Assembly: GCF_003813865.1 (NCBI RefSeq)
Contig: NZ_RMVG01000009.1
Coordinates: 62,001 to 126,000, forward strand
Source of the DNA: Candidatus Pantoea deserta
GTDB taxonomy: Bacteria > Pseudomonadota > Gammaproteobacteria > Enterobacterales > Enterobacteriaceae
Length of the DNA: 64,000 bases
Reading direction: 5' to 3'
The position numbers and the translations under genes were made by a program. This document shows positions 1-8,919 of this stretch, one piece after another (position 1 is the stretch's first letter; the number at the start of each line of letters is the position of its first letter). Below the pieces are notes generated by a model. That model was not told where the DNA came from, did not search any database, and saw only the letters and a program-made list of their open reading frames with translations.

Positions 1-389
1 CTCAGCGGAATATCCAGCGCGCGCTCCGCCATCCAGCCGCATTCGCCGTACACCATAACCTTTGCGCCGCAGTGGCTAAGCAGCGAGGCATGCTGATGGA
101 CCGCTTGCAGCTCTGCCTCCACGCTGCGTTCGGTGAGAAAGCCGTCGTACCAGCCTGATATAAGCCGCAGCTGATGCTGGTTCAGCAGGGGGAGAAGCGC
201 CTCGGCGCTGCGCGGCAAAATGCGGCTCATTTCAACGCCCTGATAGCCGGCCTGGCTTGCTTCATGCAGACACTGCTCAGGGCGGGTATCGCCGCCCAGG
301 TCAAGCAGTACCTCATTCACCCATGACAGCGGGCTAACGCCCAGTTCAGGCCTGGCGGCGTTGGTCGAATAAAAGGTTTGCTGGATCAT
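1..389 (-). CDS. IolE-like sugar-phosphate isomerase/epimerase-fold protein (partial, runs off left edge)
   Basis: Reading leftward from an ATG at 389 gives 129 codons with no stop before the window edge. The visible N-terminus runs GVSPLSWVNEVLLDLGG, then a Gln-Cys-Leu/AGYQGVEMSR segment and SGWYDGFLTERSVEAEL, followed by GAKVMVYGECGW. These blocks match the TIM-barrel AP-endonuclease-2/xylose-isomerase-like fold, most closely the myo-inosose-2 dehydratase (IolE) group. IolE dehydrates 2-keto-myo-inositol in inositol catabolism. The missing C-terminal half carries most metal ligands, so IolE against another member of the fold cannot be settled here. No other inositol gene is visible in the window. 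Confidence 0.7.
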   Translation of the reverse strand, partial: MIQQTFYSTNAARPELGVSPLSWVNEVLLDLGGDTRPEQCLHEASQAGYQGVEMSRILPRSAEALLPLLNQHQLRLISGWYDGFLTERSVEAELQAVHQHASLLSHCGAKVMVYGECGWMAERALDIPL

Positions 390-526
390 TTTCCTGTTTC
401 CTCAGAGAGTAAAAACAGGAAAAAAATAGAGCAGGGCATCAGGCACGACTACGCCTGTTTTGAGTGATTCACATCAAGGCATGCGCGCCGCGTGAGTCAC
501 AGGTCGCGCATTGAAGGAGGAGAGGA

Positions 527-1078
527 TCAGACGCCGACGGGAAGAATCGTCATCTCTTTTTTGTTCATGACCACGGCATTGTCGGGCACGTTCTTATTGA
601 CGAATGTCATCGCGCCAATCAGCACATTATTACCGATATAAATATCATCGCCGATTATGCAGCTGTTAGCGCCCACCTCGACTTTATCGCCGATGTGAAT
701 ATGACCAGACTGATTGATATGACGCACGCCGATGGTTACGTTTTGCTTGATGTGAAAGTTTTCGCCAATGATGCAGCGGTGAGAAATAACAATACCCACG
801 AAATGGGAAATGCGCAGGCCGACGCCGATTTGCGTACCGGGATGAATATCACAGGCATACTTATTGCGCAGTTTACGCGCCAGTCGAATAGCCAGTTTGC
901 GGTTACGCTTGCTGAGATAGAGATAATTTGCGATACGCCACCAGAAGTAATAACGCCTGCCGGGACACTTAATCGCCTTATGTATTGTTTTTCCCCAGGA
1001 AAACGGCTCTGAAGAAACCATAACTTCTTTCTTCAGACAGCGTTTTAGATGTTCAAGGTGGGGATCGATAATTGCCAT
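527..1078 (-). CDS. CysE-type hexapeptide-repeat acetyltransferase
   Basis: A 183-residue protein of the serine O-acetyltransferase (left-handed beta-helix) family. An N-terminal basic helical part (about 1-75) is followed by hexapeptide repeats from DIHPGTQIG (about 77) to NVPDNAVV (about 172). It contains ISHFVGIVIS and NFHIKQNVTIGV, typical of CysE/WcaB-type enzymes where the His next to the repeats is catalytic. It is shorter than housekeeping CysE (about 270 residues), because the long N-terminal helical domain is missing. It resembles the short acyltransferases found with polysaccharide genes, though none is adjacent. Substrate unknown: serine is possible, a sugar equally so. It stands alone between the iolE-like gene and the siderophore receptor. 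Confidence 0.75.
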   Translation of the reverse strand: MAIIDPHLEHLKRCLKKEVMVSSEPFSWGKTIHKAIKCPGRRYYFWWRIANYLYLSKRNRKLAIRLARKLRNKYACDIHPGTQIGVGLRISHFVGIVISHRCIIGENFHIKQNVTIGVRHINQSGHIHIGDKVEVGANSCIIGDDIYIGNNVLIGAMTFVNKNVPDNAVVMNKKEMTILPVGV

Positions 1079-1245
1079 TTAATTAACCAGTTACATCTTA
1101 TAAGCGGCGCATTATAGCGGGCCGAGCGGCAGGGGAAAAGCCCGGTGACAGCACTTTGCGAGACGGTTTCCATTCTTATTTGCAATCGCTGCTTACGAGG
1201 CGGAACTTTGGCGAGTTTGCCCACAGAAAGAGTAAGACGAGAAAG

Positions 1246-1269
1246 GGTCGCGCACCCCGGCACGCGACC
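1246..1269 (-). terminator. Hairpin terminator of the FepA-like receptor gene
   Basis: GGTCGCG at 1246-1252 pairs with CGCGACC at 1263-1269 around a 10-base loop, just past the receptor stop codon at 1280. On the minus strand it is followed by a pyrimidine-rich stretch rather than a pure T run. Confidence 0.55.
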
Positions 1270-1279
1270 GCAAGATCGA

Positions 1280-3466
1280 TCAGAAATCGTAGGTCAAACC
1301 GGCATAGTAGGCGCGGCCAGGTTCGTTATAGGTTGATGCGCCGTCATTTTCGCGGTAGAGACGCTTGTCCAGCAGATTACTGACGCCGATATTCGCGCGC
1401 ATATTTTTGGTAATATCGTAATTAACATTGAGTCCCAGCACCGAGTATGCGCCAATTTCCCGCGTCGACATTCCACGCGCGTCCAGCCGCGTTTCGGCAA
1501 ATTCCCGTGGTTTCTGCCGGCCATACATTGTCCAGTTAATATTACCGGAGAAGTTCTGGCTAATTTGCCATTCCAGCTGAGAGTTGATGGTGTATTCAGG
1601 AATAATCGACAGCGGATTGCCCGTTTCCTTATCCTCTGACTTCAGCATATAGGTTGCGTTGCTGCGCCATTCCAGCGTATCCGCCACTAACGGGATCGTC
1701 AGGTTCCCTTCAAGACCTTCCACCACCGCCTTGCCCGCGTTTTCCCAGCGCAGAATATCGTTGCCGTTTGACGCGGTGCCAGTCAGTTCGCGACCAGAAA
1801 CGATTTTATTTTTATAATCGTTGCGGAACCAGGTGATACCCGCCGCATAGCCGTCATGAGTGTATTCCAGCCCAAGCTCTTTATTGACGCTGACTTCCGG
1901 GTCAAGATCGCCATTGCCCATCAGATAACAGCTATTGGAGAGGTTTTTCGGGCAGCCGTTGCCGCGCGATGAAAGCAGGTAGCCTTCGCTGGACTGATAA
2001 AGGTTCGGCGCTTTAAACGCGCGGGCGATACCGGCCTTCAGCGTGAAATCGTCGCCCAGCCTCTGCGACAGATTAAGGCTCGGACTCCAGTTAGCGCCGA
2101 ATTTATCGTGATAGTCGAAACGTACCCCAGGGATCACCTCTGTGGAGTCGGTTGCGGCGATATTATCTTCCAGGTAGAGCGAGCTAAGGGTCGCGCTGTT
2201 GCTGCTGCTGCGCTCCGCTGCGTTGCCGCTGATGTCGCCAATGGTGATGCCTGACTGATTAAAGGCCTGCATAGAGGCGGGATCGTTGAGTTTGTCATAG
2301 TTCCACTCTGCGCCCAGCGTCACCGTTTGTTCGCGCAGCCAGTCGAGCGGAAAGTTAATCTCTGCGTTGCTGCGGTAGCTCTCCAGTCGGCTGGTGGCAT
2401 AGGTGTCGCTGTTAATCATTCCTTCAACGCTGCCTGCCGATCCCTCTTTCAGACGCGTATTGTTGGTTTTTTCATAGTTGAAAGTCAGCTTTGACAGCCC
2501 CCAGTCCCAGATGCCGTTATGCGCTATCCCATAGGACTGGCGGTAAAGGCGATTGGTTTCGCTGCCGACCAGCGATTCGACCAGGCCATTGGCGCTGTTA
2601 TTGCCGTTGCTGTTTTGCGTATCGCCCGCATAGATATTGCCCTGACGGCTGTAGCCCCAGGAGAGGTCGAGGATCTGCTCTGGAGTGATTTTCCAGGAGA
2701 AGACGCTGTTGATGTCTTTATTCCGCACCCCTTCGCGCCCAGCCGCGTAAGAGCCGTTTTGCGCCGTGTTGATGTCCCAGGCGTCGGCGTCGGTCTTATT
2801 AATGTTGCCATAGAGGCGCATCGTCAGGGCGTCGCCTGCCAGCGGCCCGCTCAGGCTGAAGTTAGCGCGTCGGGTTGCGCCCTCTTTGCTATCTTCCGGC
2901 TGGTTGGTAAACAGCGAAAGCGAGCCATGCCAGTCATTGGTCGGGCGTTTGGTAATGATATTTACCACGCCGCCCGCCGCGCCGGAGCCATAGCGCGCGG
3001 CTGCGGGGCCGCGAATAACTTCAATACGCTCCACCATTTCAGGCGGCACCCAGTTGGTATCGCCGCGCGAATCGCGCTCGCCGCGCCAGCTGTAGCGCAC
3101 CGAGTTGCGGGATGAGACGGGAACGCCGTCGATCAGAATCAGCGTATTTTCTGGACCCATGCCGCGAATATCAATCTGACGATTATTGCCGCGGCTGCCG
3201 CTGGCGCCGTTACCGGTCAGGTTAACGCCGGGCATTTTGCGAATAATGTCGGAGAGGTCATTAACAGGCGGACTTTTTTCAATGTCTTTGGCGGTGATAG
3301 TAGAGACGCCGGGCTGCTGCTTCAGGATCTGTTCGGCGGTGACCAGCATTGTCTCGTCGTCGGCCAGTTTTTCGGTTTCTTCAGCGGCGCTCAGGCCTGG
3401 GGCACTTAATATCCCGGCCATCAGCAGAGCACAAGGGCGCTTTCCGAAACGAGTCGTTACATTCAT
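1280..3466 (-). CDS. FepA/IroN-family TonB-dependent catecholate siderophore receptor
   Basis: A 728-residue outer-membrane receptor that would take up ferric catecholate siderophores using TonB energy. It has a signal peptide to about residue 28, a TonB-box-like ETMLVTA (about 39-45), and a plug domain with GNNRQIDIRGMGPENTLILI, PVSSRNSVR, PPEMVERIEVIRGPAAARYG and GAAGGVVNIITKR. A 22-strand barrel follows, ending in Phe (AYYAGLTYDF). The plug motifs are those of FepA, IroN and PfeA; length is close to FepA (about 746 with signal). No ent, fes or fep transport genes are adjacent, so this is a stand-alone receptor. Which catecholate it prefers cannot be read from sequence. A strong Fur box upstream predicts iron repression. 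Confidence 0.93.
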   Translation of the reverse strand: MNVTTRFGKRPCALLMAGILSAPGLSAAEETEKLADDETMLVTAEQILKQQPGVSTITAKDIEKSPPVNDLSDIIRKMPGVNLTGNGASGSRGNNRQIDIRGMGPENTLILIDGVPVSSRNSVRYSWRGERDSRGDTNWVPPEMVERIEVIRGPAAARYGSGAAGGVVNIITKRPTNDWHGSLSLFTNQPEDSKEGATRRANFSLSGPLAGDALTMRLYGNINKTDADAWDINTAQNGSYAAGREGVRNKDINSVFSWKITPEQILDLSWGYSRQGNIYAGDTQNSNGNNSANGLVESLVGSETNRLYRQSYGIAHNGIWDWGLSKLTFNYEKTNNTRLKEGSAGSVEGMINSDTYATSRLESYRSNAEINFPLDWLREQTVTLGAEWNYDKLNDPASMQAFNQSGITIGDISGNAAERSSSNSATLSSLYLEDNIAATDSTEVIPGVRFDYHDKFGANWSPSLNLSQRLGDDFTLKAGIARAFKAPNLYQSSEGYLLSSRGNGCPKNLSNSCYLMGNGDLDPEVSVNKELGLEYTHDGYAAGITWFRNDYKNKIVSGRELTGTASNGNDILRWENAGKAVVEGLEGNLTIPLVADTLEWRSNATYMLKSEDKETGNPLSIIPEYTINSQLEWQISQNFSGNINWTMYGRQKPREFAETRLDARGMSTREIGAYSVLGLNVNYDITKNMRANIGVSNLLDKRLYRENDGASTYNEPGRAYYAGLTYDF

Positions 3467-3512
3467 TTAAACTTTCTCCCTGATACGTTAATGAGTGTAA
3501 GTAAATGCGCAT

Positions 3513-3535
3513 GATAGTGATAATGATTATCATTG
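3513..3535 (-). promoter_or_regulatory. Fur box upstream of the FepA-like receptor
   Basis: The core GATAATGATTATCATT at 3519-3534 is a near-perfect Fur repeat (consensus built from GATAAT/ATTATC units), preceded by another GATAGT unit, as in overlapping Fur sites. It lies about 50-70 bp upstream of the receptor ATG, so Fe-Fur would cover the promoter. Confidence 0.85.
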
Positions 3536-4003
3536 TATATACGTAATTTGCAGATTTACATTACGCCACAACGGGTTAACGGAAAGAAAAAGTGTCGTAG
3601 CCGCCAGCAAGGGCGCATCAGGCGGGGAAAGGGAAAGCGGTAAGGTGATAAATCCGCTCTTTTTTACCTGCTACGCCAGGCTCAGTGGCGGCTCGCCTTT
3701 AGACCGAAGTGAAATAACTTAGCGCCGTTTATGGCGTTGTTCTGGATAACCTGCGCGCCTTGCAAGGCAGCGCAGACGCCCGCGCTCCGCGTTATCGCAT
3801 CGCGGTGCGCGCTAATGCCGAAATTCAGCATTGGTTAGCGTTTTTTCGCATTTGTTAAGGCTGCATATTCTCCACGAGAATAAGGCCGTCTGGCCATGTA
3901 GACCCTTATTTACGTATTAAGAAGAGATGATCGCACGCTGGCGTCGCCGCCCCGGCTACGCGTTTCCCCGCAAGGGGGTTAATTAATCAGGAGAAAGGTT
4001 CCC
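3536..4003. other. Intergenic region between receptor and importer operon
   Basis: Divergent control region with no credible ORF. It carries the promoter of the importer operon. Three adjacent 8-mers at 3884-3907 loosely resemble MetJ boxes (6, 4 and 5 matches of 8 to AGACGTCT), which is weak. AGGAGA at 3989-3994 is the ribosome binding site for the GTG start at 4004. Confidence 0.4.
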
Positions 4004-4900
4004 GTGAAACTCATGCAAAACGTCACCCTTATTGCTCTCGCTCTGACCGCCCAGAGCGCGATGGCGGCTGAAACCTCAGTGCCAACCGACAGTTCGCTGC
4101 ATGTGACGGCCGACCCCGCGCTAAAAAGTCTGCTTCCCGCCGACATCGTGAAGCGTGGCTACATCGTCGCCGGAACCAACCCCAACACGCCGCCTACCAC
4201 CTTCTATAAAGAAGACAATAAAACCCTGGCCGGGCGGGAAATCGACGTGATGAATGCCGTCGGCGAACGCCTCGGCGTGACGGTGCAGTGGCGCGATACC
4301 GGCGGTTTTGACAATATTATTCCCGGTCTGAAAACCGGTCGCTACGATGTGGCGCTGTCGAATATCAACGCCACCCAGGCGCGTCTGAAACAGGTGGACT
4401 TTGTTGGTTATTATAACGCCAGCCGTCTCGGCATTATCTCTCTGAAATCTGCCAATATCGCGCCTTTTACCACCTTTGACGCCGTGTGCGGCAAAGAAGT
4501 CGGCGCAGGAGCCGGCACGACGCAGATTACCCGTCTGGAAGAGGCGAGTAAGGCCTGTGAAAGCGCTGGCAAGCCGCCGATTAAGGTTGCAGTGTTCCCG
4601 GACCGTCCGGCTGGCGTGCAGGCTGTGGTCAGCGGCCGTGTTCCGATGTTCTTCGGTCCCTATGAAGGTCTCACCTGGCAGGTGAAGCTGATTAAGCCGC
4701 TGACCATGAGCGGGGAGATCAGCGTCAACGACGCGCCTGTGTCGGTGGCGTTCCCGAAAGATTCGCCGCTGGAGCCAGCGGTGCAGGCCGCGCTCAACTC
4801 GCTCATCAAAGACGGCAGCTACCAGAAAATCCTCGATAAGTGGGGCATTGGTTTCGGCGCGGTGAAAGAGGCGAAACGTAACCAGGACATCTTTCTATGA
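4004..4900 (+). CDS. Family-3 (amino-acid type) ABC transporter substrate-binding protein
   Basis: A 298-residue periplasmic binding protein for a polar-amino-acid-type importer. Residues 1-21 form a cleavable signal peptide ending AMAAE. The family blocks are GYIVAGTNPNTPPTTFY, LAGREIDVMNAVGERLG, NIIPGLKTGRYDVALSNI and a C-terminal INDGSY-like segment (LIKDGSYQKILDKWG). The start is GTG at 4004, chosen because AGGAGA sits 9 bp upstream; an ATG at 4013 is possible. It is the first gene of a tight operon with permease, ATPase and a BisC-like reductase. The ligand is not evident; context suggests a cysteine- or methionine-like compound, perhaps an S-oxide. Confidence 0.9.
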   Translation: MKLMQNVTLIALALTAQSAMAAETSVPTDSSLHVTADPALKSLLPADIVKRGYIVAGTNPNTPPTTFYKEDNKTLAGREIDVMNAVGERLGVTVQWRDTGGFDNIIPGLKTGRYDVALSNINATQARLKQVDFVGYYNASRLGIISLKSANIAPFTTFDAVCGKEVGAGAGTTQITRLEEASKACESAGKPPIKVAVFPDRPAGVQAVVSGRVPMFFGPYEGLTWQVKLIKPLTMSGEISVNDAPVSVAFPKDSPLEPAVQAALNSLIKDGSYQKILDKWGIGFGAVKEAKRNQDIFL

Positions 4901-5823
4901 ATCCCACGCCAGACCAGACTGATGAGCTGCGTATCGTCGGCAAACGCTACTATGGGCGCTGGCTAAGCGCGCTGCTGGTGCTGCTGTGCGTCGTGGCGAT
5001 GGCGCATTCGATGATCAACAACCCGCGCTTTGAGTGGGGCGTGATCGCCGATAATTTTACCGAGGCGTCTATTCTGCAAGGCGTGCTGATGACGCTACAG
5101 CTGACCGCCATTTCGGTGGTGCTGGGGTTCGCTTTTGGCACGGTGCTGGCGCTGATGCGCCTCTCATCGAACCCGGTGCTGGTGGCGGTAAGCTGGGCCT
5201 ATACCTGGTTCTTTCGCGGCGTGCCGATGCTGGTGCAGCTGTTTCTCTGGTACAACATCGCCGCGCTCTATCCCACGCTGTCGCTGTCGCTGCCGGGCGC
5301 AGGCGAAATCTGGAGCGTGCAGTCCAACGCGCTGGTCAGCCCGTTCAGCGCCGCCGTGATTGCGCTGGTGATGCACCAGTCCGCCTACGCTGCGGAAATT
5401 GTGCGCGCGGGGATTCAGAGTGTAGGCAACGGTCAGCTTGAGGCGGCGCGCGCGCTGGGCTATCGCCCAGCGCAGATTTTTCGCTTTACCATTCTGCCGC
5501 AGGCGATGCGCGCCATTCTGCCGCCGGCGGGCAATGAGGTGATCGGCCAGCTAAAAACCACGGCGGTGGTATCGGTGATCTCGCTACAGGATGTGCTGTT
5601 TTCCGCCCAGATTATCTATCAGCGAACCTATGAGGTTATCCCGCTGCTGCTGGTGGCGACGCTGTGGTATCTGCTGATGACCTCTGTGCTTTCTGTGGGG
5701 CAGTACTATATCGAACGTTATTTCTCGCGTGGCGTTTCGCGCGGCCCGCAGCGCACGCTGCTGCGCGCCTTGTTTAACGGCTTCGCGCCGACGCGTAGCG
5801 AAAGGAGTATCACTCATGGCTGA
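4897..5823 (+). CDS. ABC transporter permease, HisM/GlnP family
   Basis: A 308-residue inner-membrane permease. A hydrophilic N-terminus precedes a first membrane helix at about 22-40, then the conserved MTLQLTAISVVLGFAFGTVLALMR stretch opens the transport domain. The EAA loop region reads QLEAARALGYRPAQIFRFTILPQAMRAILP, where the ATPase docks. Its ATG overlaps the preceding stop by ATGA, so translation is coupled to the binding protein. It is a single permease gene, so it probably works as a homodimer. Two residues upstream of its end the ATPase gene begins. Closely similar in plan to the permease at 52773 in the second cluster. Confidence 0.93.
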   Translation: MNPTPDQTDELRIVGKRYYGRWLSALLVLLCVVAMAHSMINNPRFEWGVIADNFTEASILQGVLMTLQLTAISVVLGFAFGTVLALMRLSSNPVLVAVSWAYTWFFRGVPMLVQLFLWYNIAALYPTLSLSLPGAGEIWSVQSNALVSPFSAAVIALVMHQSAYAAEIVRAGIQSVGNGQLEAARALGYRPAQIFRFTILPQAMRAILPPAGNEVIGQLKTTAVVSVISLQDVLFSAQIIYQRTYEVIPLLLVATLWYLLMTSVLSVGQYYIERYFSRGVSRGPQRTLLRALFNGFAPTRSERSITHG

Positions 5824-6577
5824 GGCAATCGCGCTGCGCAATGTCACCAAGCGCTTTTCTGGCGTAACCATCCTTGACGAGGTCAATCTTGATCTGCCGG
5901 CCGGTTCGGTCACGGTCATACTGGGACCGTCCGGCTCCGGCAAATCGACCCTGCTGCGCTGTATCAATCATCTGGAAAAACTGGACGGCGGCACCATTCG
6001 CATCGGCGGCGAGCTGGTGGGCTATCGGCAAAAAGGCCAGGCGCTACATGAGCTGAACAGTCGAGAGGTGGCGCGCCAGCGCCGCGACGTGGGCATGGTG
6101 TTTCAGCAGTTCAACCTCTTTCCCCACCGCACGGTATTGCAGAACATCGCCGACGCGCCGATACGCGTCAAAAAGGTGCCGCGTCAGCAGGCGACAGAGA
6201 AAGCGCGCGCGCTGTTGCAGCAGGTTGGCCTGGCGGGCCGCGAAGAGGAGTGGCCGCAAAACCTTTCCGGCGGGCAGCAGCAGCGCGTGGCGATTGCCCG
6301 CGCGCTGGCGATGGACCCCGGCGTTCTGCTGTTTGATGAGCCGACCTCCGCGCTTGACCCGGAGCTGGTGGGCGAGGTGTTGCAGGTCATTAAGCAGCTG
6401 GCACATTCCGGCATCACGATGGTGATTGTGACGCATGAAATCGGCTTTGCGCGCGAAGTCGCCGACAACATTGTGTTTATGGAGAGCGGCAAAATTGTCG
6501 CTGCCGGGCCGACACAACAGGTGCTCGAAGACCCCAACAACGGTCGCGTGCGTAACTTCATCGCAACGGTGCTCTGA
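5816..6577 (+). CDS. ABC transporter ATP-binding protein, GlnQ/HisP family
   Basis: A 253-residue ATPase powering the 4004/4897 importer. Walker A GPSGSGKS lies at 37-44, followed by the Q loop in VFQQFNLFPH, signature LSGGQQQR, Walker B LLFDEPTSALD and the switch His in VTHEIGFARE. The start is ATG 5816 with AAAGGAGT at 5801-5808; a longer reading from 5729 would lack a ribosome binding site. The gene overlaps the permease by 8 bp. It is followed after 28 bp by the BisC-like reductase, so import and reduction are probably co-expressed. Confidence 0.94.
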   Translation: MAEAIALRNVTKRFSGVTILDEVNLDLPAGSVTVILGPSGSGKSTLLRCINHLEKLDGGTIRIGGELVGYRQKGQALHELNSREVARQRRDVGMVFQQFNLFPHRTVLQNIADAPIRVKKVPRQQATEKARALLQQVGLAGREEEWPQNLSGGQQQRVAIARALAMDPGVLLFDEPTSALDPELVGEVLQVIKQLAHSGITMVIVTHEIGFAREVADNIVFMESGKIVAAGPTQQVLEDPNNGRVRNFIATVL

Positions 6578-6605
6578 GCATCCGTTATTACTCCGCAGGA
6601 ACATC

Positions 6606-8888
6606 ATGACCGAAGTGATGCACAGCTCGCACTGGGGCGCGTTTCGCGCGCGCCGCGAGGGCGACTCCCTGAAAATCGCGCCTTTCAGCGCCGATCCCGA
6701 TCCCAGCCCGCTGCTCGGCAATTTGCGCAACGCGCTGAATCACCCCGCGCGCGTTGCGCGTCCGATGGTGCGGCGCGGCTGGCTGGAAAAAGGGCCGGGC
6801 GCCGACGCGTGCCGCGGTCTGGACAGCTATGTCGCGGTCAGCTGGGAAGAGGCTTACGCCCTTGTCGCCGACGAACTGCGCCGCGTGGGCGAACAGTACG
6901 GACCGGCCGCTATTTTTGGCGGCTCCTACGGCTGGTCGAGCGCCGGGCGTTTTCACCATGCGCAAAGTCAGGTACACCGTTTTCTCAACACCGTCATGGG
7001 CGGCTATGTGCGTTCAGTGAACAGCTACAGCTCCGGCGCGGCCTCGGTGCTGCTGCCGCATATCGTCGGCGATATGAACGAGATCGCGCGGCGCGGCGTA
7101 AGCTGGGAATCGATCGCGCAGCACAGCGAAGTGGTGCTCGCCTTTGGCGGGCTGGCGCTAAAAAACTCTCAGGTGGCGAGCGGCGGACTGAGCGAACACA
7201 CCGAGCGCGGCTTTATGCTGCAAGCGGCGCGGCGAGGCGCGCGTTTTATCTCTGTCAGCCCGCTGCGCAGCGACCTGCCTGACGAGGCGAACGGCGAATG
7301 GCTGCCGCTGATCCCCGGCACCGATGCGGCGCTGATCCTTGCGCTGCTGCATGAGCTAACGGTTCAGGGACTGACCGACGACGATTTTCTGGCGCGCTAC
7401 ACCCACGGCTGGCCGCAGATGAAAGCCTGGCTGCTGGGCGAGGAAGATGGCGCGGCGCGCGACGCCGCCTGGGCCAGCGCCATCTGCGGCGTGCCTGTCG
7501 CGCAGATCCGCGCGCTGGCCCAGGCGCTGCATGGACGACGCGTGCTAATCACCGTGGCGCACGCCTTACAGCGCGCAGAGCATGGCGAGCAGCCGGTCTG
7601 GCTCGGCCTGGTGCTGGCGGCCGCTCTTGGCCAGCCCGGCCTGCCTGGCGGCGGCTTTACCTATGCCCTTGGCGCGCTGGGACACTATGGCAAGCACCAT
7701 AATCTGGTGAGCTTTCCCGCGCTGCCGCAGGGTAAAAACGGCATCGATCGCTTTATTCCAGTCGCGCGTATCGCCGATATGCTGCTGCATCCCGGCGAGA
7801 AATTTCACTATAACGGCCGTCATCTTACCTATCCCGATATTAAGCTGGCCTACTGGGCGGGCGGAAATCCGTTTCATCACCATCAGGATCTGGCGCGTCT
7901 GCGTCAGGCTTTTTGCCGTCTCGATACGCTGATCGTGCATGAGAACGCCTGGACCGCTACCGCGCGCCATGCGGATATCGTGCTGCCTGCTACCATGACG
8001 CTGGAACGCGAAGACATCGGCGGCGCGCCGACCGATCGCCATCTGATCGCTATGCAGCCGGTGGCGACGCCCTATGGCGAAGCGCGGGATGACTACCAGA
8101 TTTTCAGCGAGCTGGCGCGTCGTCTGGGGCGCGAGGCGGCCTTTACCGAGGGCCGCGACGCGCGCGGCTGGCTTGCCCATCTCTACGGACAGCTACAGGA
8201 AAAGCTGGCGGCGCATCAGGTCGATGTGCCTGATTTCGCGACTTTCTGGCAGCAGGGCGTGCTGGCGCTGCCGCAGCTGCATGACGGCGGGCGCATGATG
8301 AACGCGTTTCGCGCCGATCCCGCCGCGCATCCGCTGCCCACGCCATCGGGTAAGATTCAGATCTATTCCGAGGCGATCGCCGGTTTCGGCTATGACGACT
8401 GCCCCGGTCATCCGGTATGGCGCGCGCCGCGCGAACAGCCCTCCGCTCATTGTCCGTTCTGGCTGATAGCCAACCAGCCCGCGACGCGACTGCACAGCCA
8501 GCTCGATTTCGGCGACTACAGCTGCAGCGGCAAACGCAACGGGCGGGAGGTGTGTAGCCTCCACCCGCAGGACGCGCAGCGGCTGGGGATTGCCGATGAT
8601 GACGTTATTGAGCTGTTCAACGCGCGTGGGCATCTGCTGGCGAGCGCCCGGCTGACGGAAGGTATTATGCCTGGCGTGGTGCGCTTGCCGACCGGCGCCT
8701 GGTACGATCCGGTGGACCCGGCCGCCGCGCGTCCGCTCTGTCGCCACGGCAATCCTAACGTGCTGACGCAGGATATCGGCACGTCGTCGCTGGCGCAGGG
8801 CTGCACCGGACAGATTACAGTGGTCAGCGTCCGGAAGTTCACCGGCGAGGCGCCGGCAGTCGCCGCCTTTACCCCGCCGCAAGGCTGA
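6606..8888 (+). CDS. BisC-like molybdopterin S/N-oxide reductase
   Basis: A 760-residue enzyme of the DMSO-reductase superfamily, closest in layout to biotin sulfoxide reductase BisC. It has the N-terminal SSHWGAFRAR, then YGPAAIFGGSYGWSSAGRFH and NSYSSGAA (139-146), whose Ser142 is the expected molybdenum ligand. WAGGNPFHHHQD and the C-terminal cofactor segment VNVLTQDIGTSSL-like (PNVLTQDIGTSSLAQG) are present. There is no Cys cluster for an Fe-S centre and no Tat signal, so it is a cytoplasmic bis-MGD enzyme like BisC. Start ATG 6606 has GCAGGA upstream. As last gene of an importer operon inside a sulfur cluster, it may reduce an imported sulfoxide (methionine, biotin or S-alkylcysteine sulfoxide); the substrate is inference. 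Confidence 0.9.
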   Translation: MTEVMHSSHWGAFRARREGDSLKIAPFSADPDPSPLLGNLRNALNHPARVARPMVRRGWLEKGPGADACRGLDSYVAVSWEEAYALVADELRRVGEQYGPAAIFGGSYGWSSAGRFHHAQSQVHRFLNTVMGGYVRSVNSYSSGAASVLLPHIVGDMNEIARRGVSWESIAQHSEVVLAFGGLALKNSQVASGGLSEHTERGFMLQAARRGARFISVSPLRSDLPDEANGEWLPLIPGTDAALILALLHELTVQGLTDDDFLARYTHGWPQMKAWLLGEEDGAARDAAWASAICGVPVAQIRALAQALHGRRVLITVAHALQRAEHGEQPVWLGLVLAAALGQPGLPGGGFTYALGALGHYGKHHNLVSFPALPQGKNGIDRFIPVARIADMLLHPGEKFHYNGRHLTYPDIKLAYWAGGNPFHHHQDLARLRQAFCRLDTLIVHENAWTATARHADIVLPATMTLEREDIGGAPTDRHLIAMQPVATPYGEARDDYQIFSELARRLGREAAFTEGRDARGWLAHLYGQLQEKLAAHQVDVPDFATFWQQGVLALPQLHDGGRMMNAFRADPAAHPLPTPSGKIQIYSEAIAGFGYDDCPGHPVWRAPREQPSAHCPFWLIANQPATRLHSQLDFGDYSCSGKRNGREVCSLHPQDAQRLGIADDDVIELFNARGHLLASARLTEGIMPGVVRLPTGAWYDPVDPAAARPLCRHGNPNVLTQDIGTSSLAQGCTGQITVVSVRKFTGEAPAVAAFTPPQG

Positions 8889-8919
8889 CAGCGCCGCGCT
8901 ACAGCGCGGCTGTCAGCCT
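8882..8919. terminator. Shared hairpin between convergent genes, containing both stop codons
   Basis: AGGCTGACAGC at 8882-8892 continues into a GC-rich stem and pairs with the strand ending GCTGTCAGCCT at 8919, with a 2-base bulge. The reductase stop (8886-8888) and the opposite gene's stop (8899-8901) both lie inside it. No strong T run on either side. Confidence 0.6.

Noticed and set aside
416..470. CAGGC/GCCTG hairpin as a terminator of the acetyltransferase gene
   Set aside because: The T run lies on the other strand, so it would not end that transcript, and no plus-strand gene precedes it.
2519..3115. 198-codon plus-strand ORF opposite the FepA-like receptor gene
   Set aside because: Antisense shadow of a well-supported receptor gene; no independent family signal.
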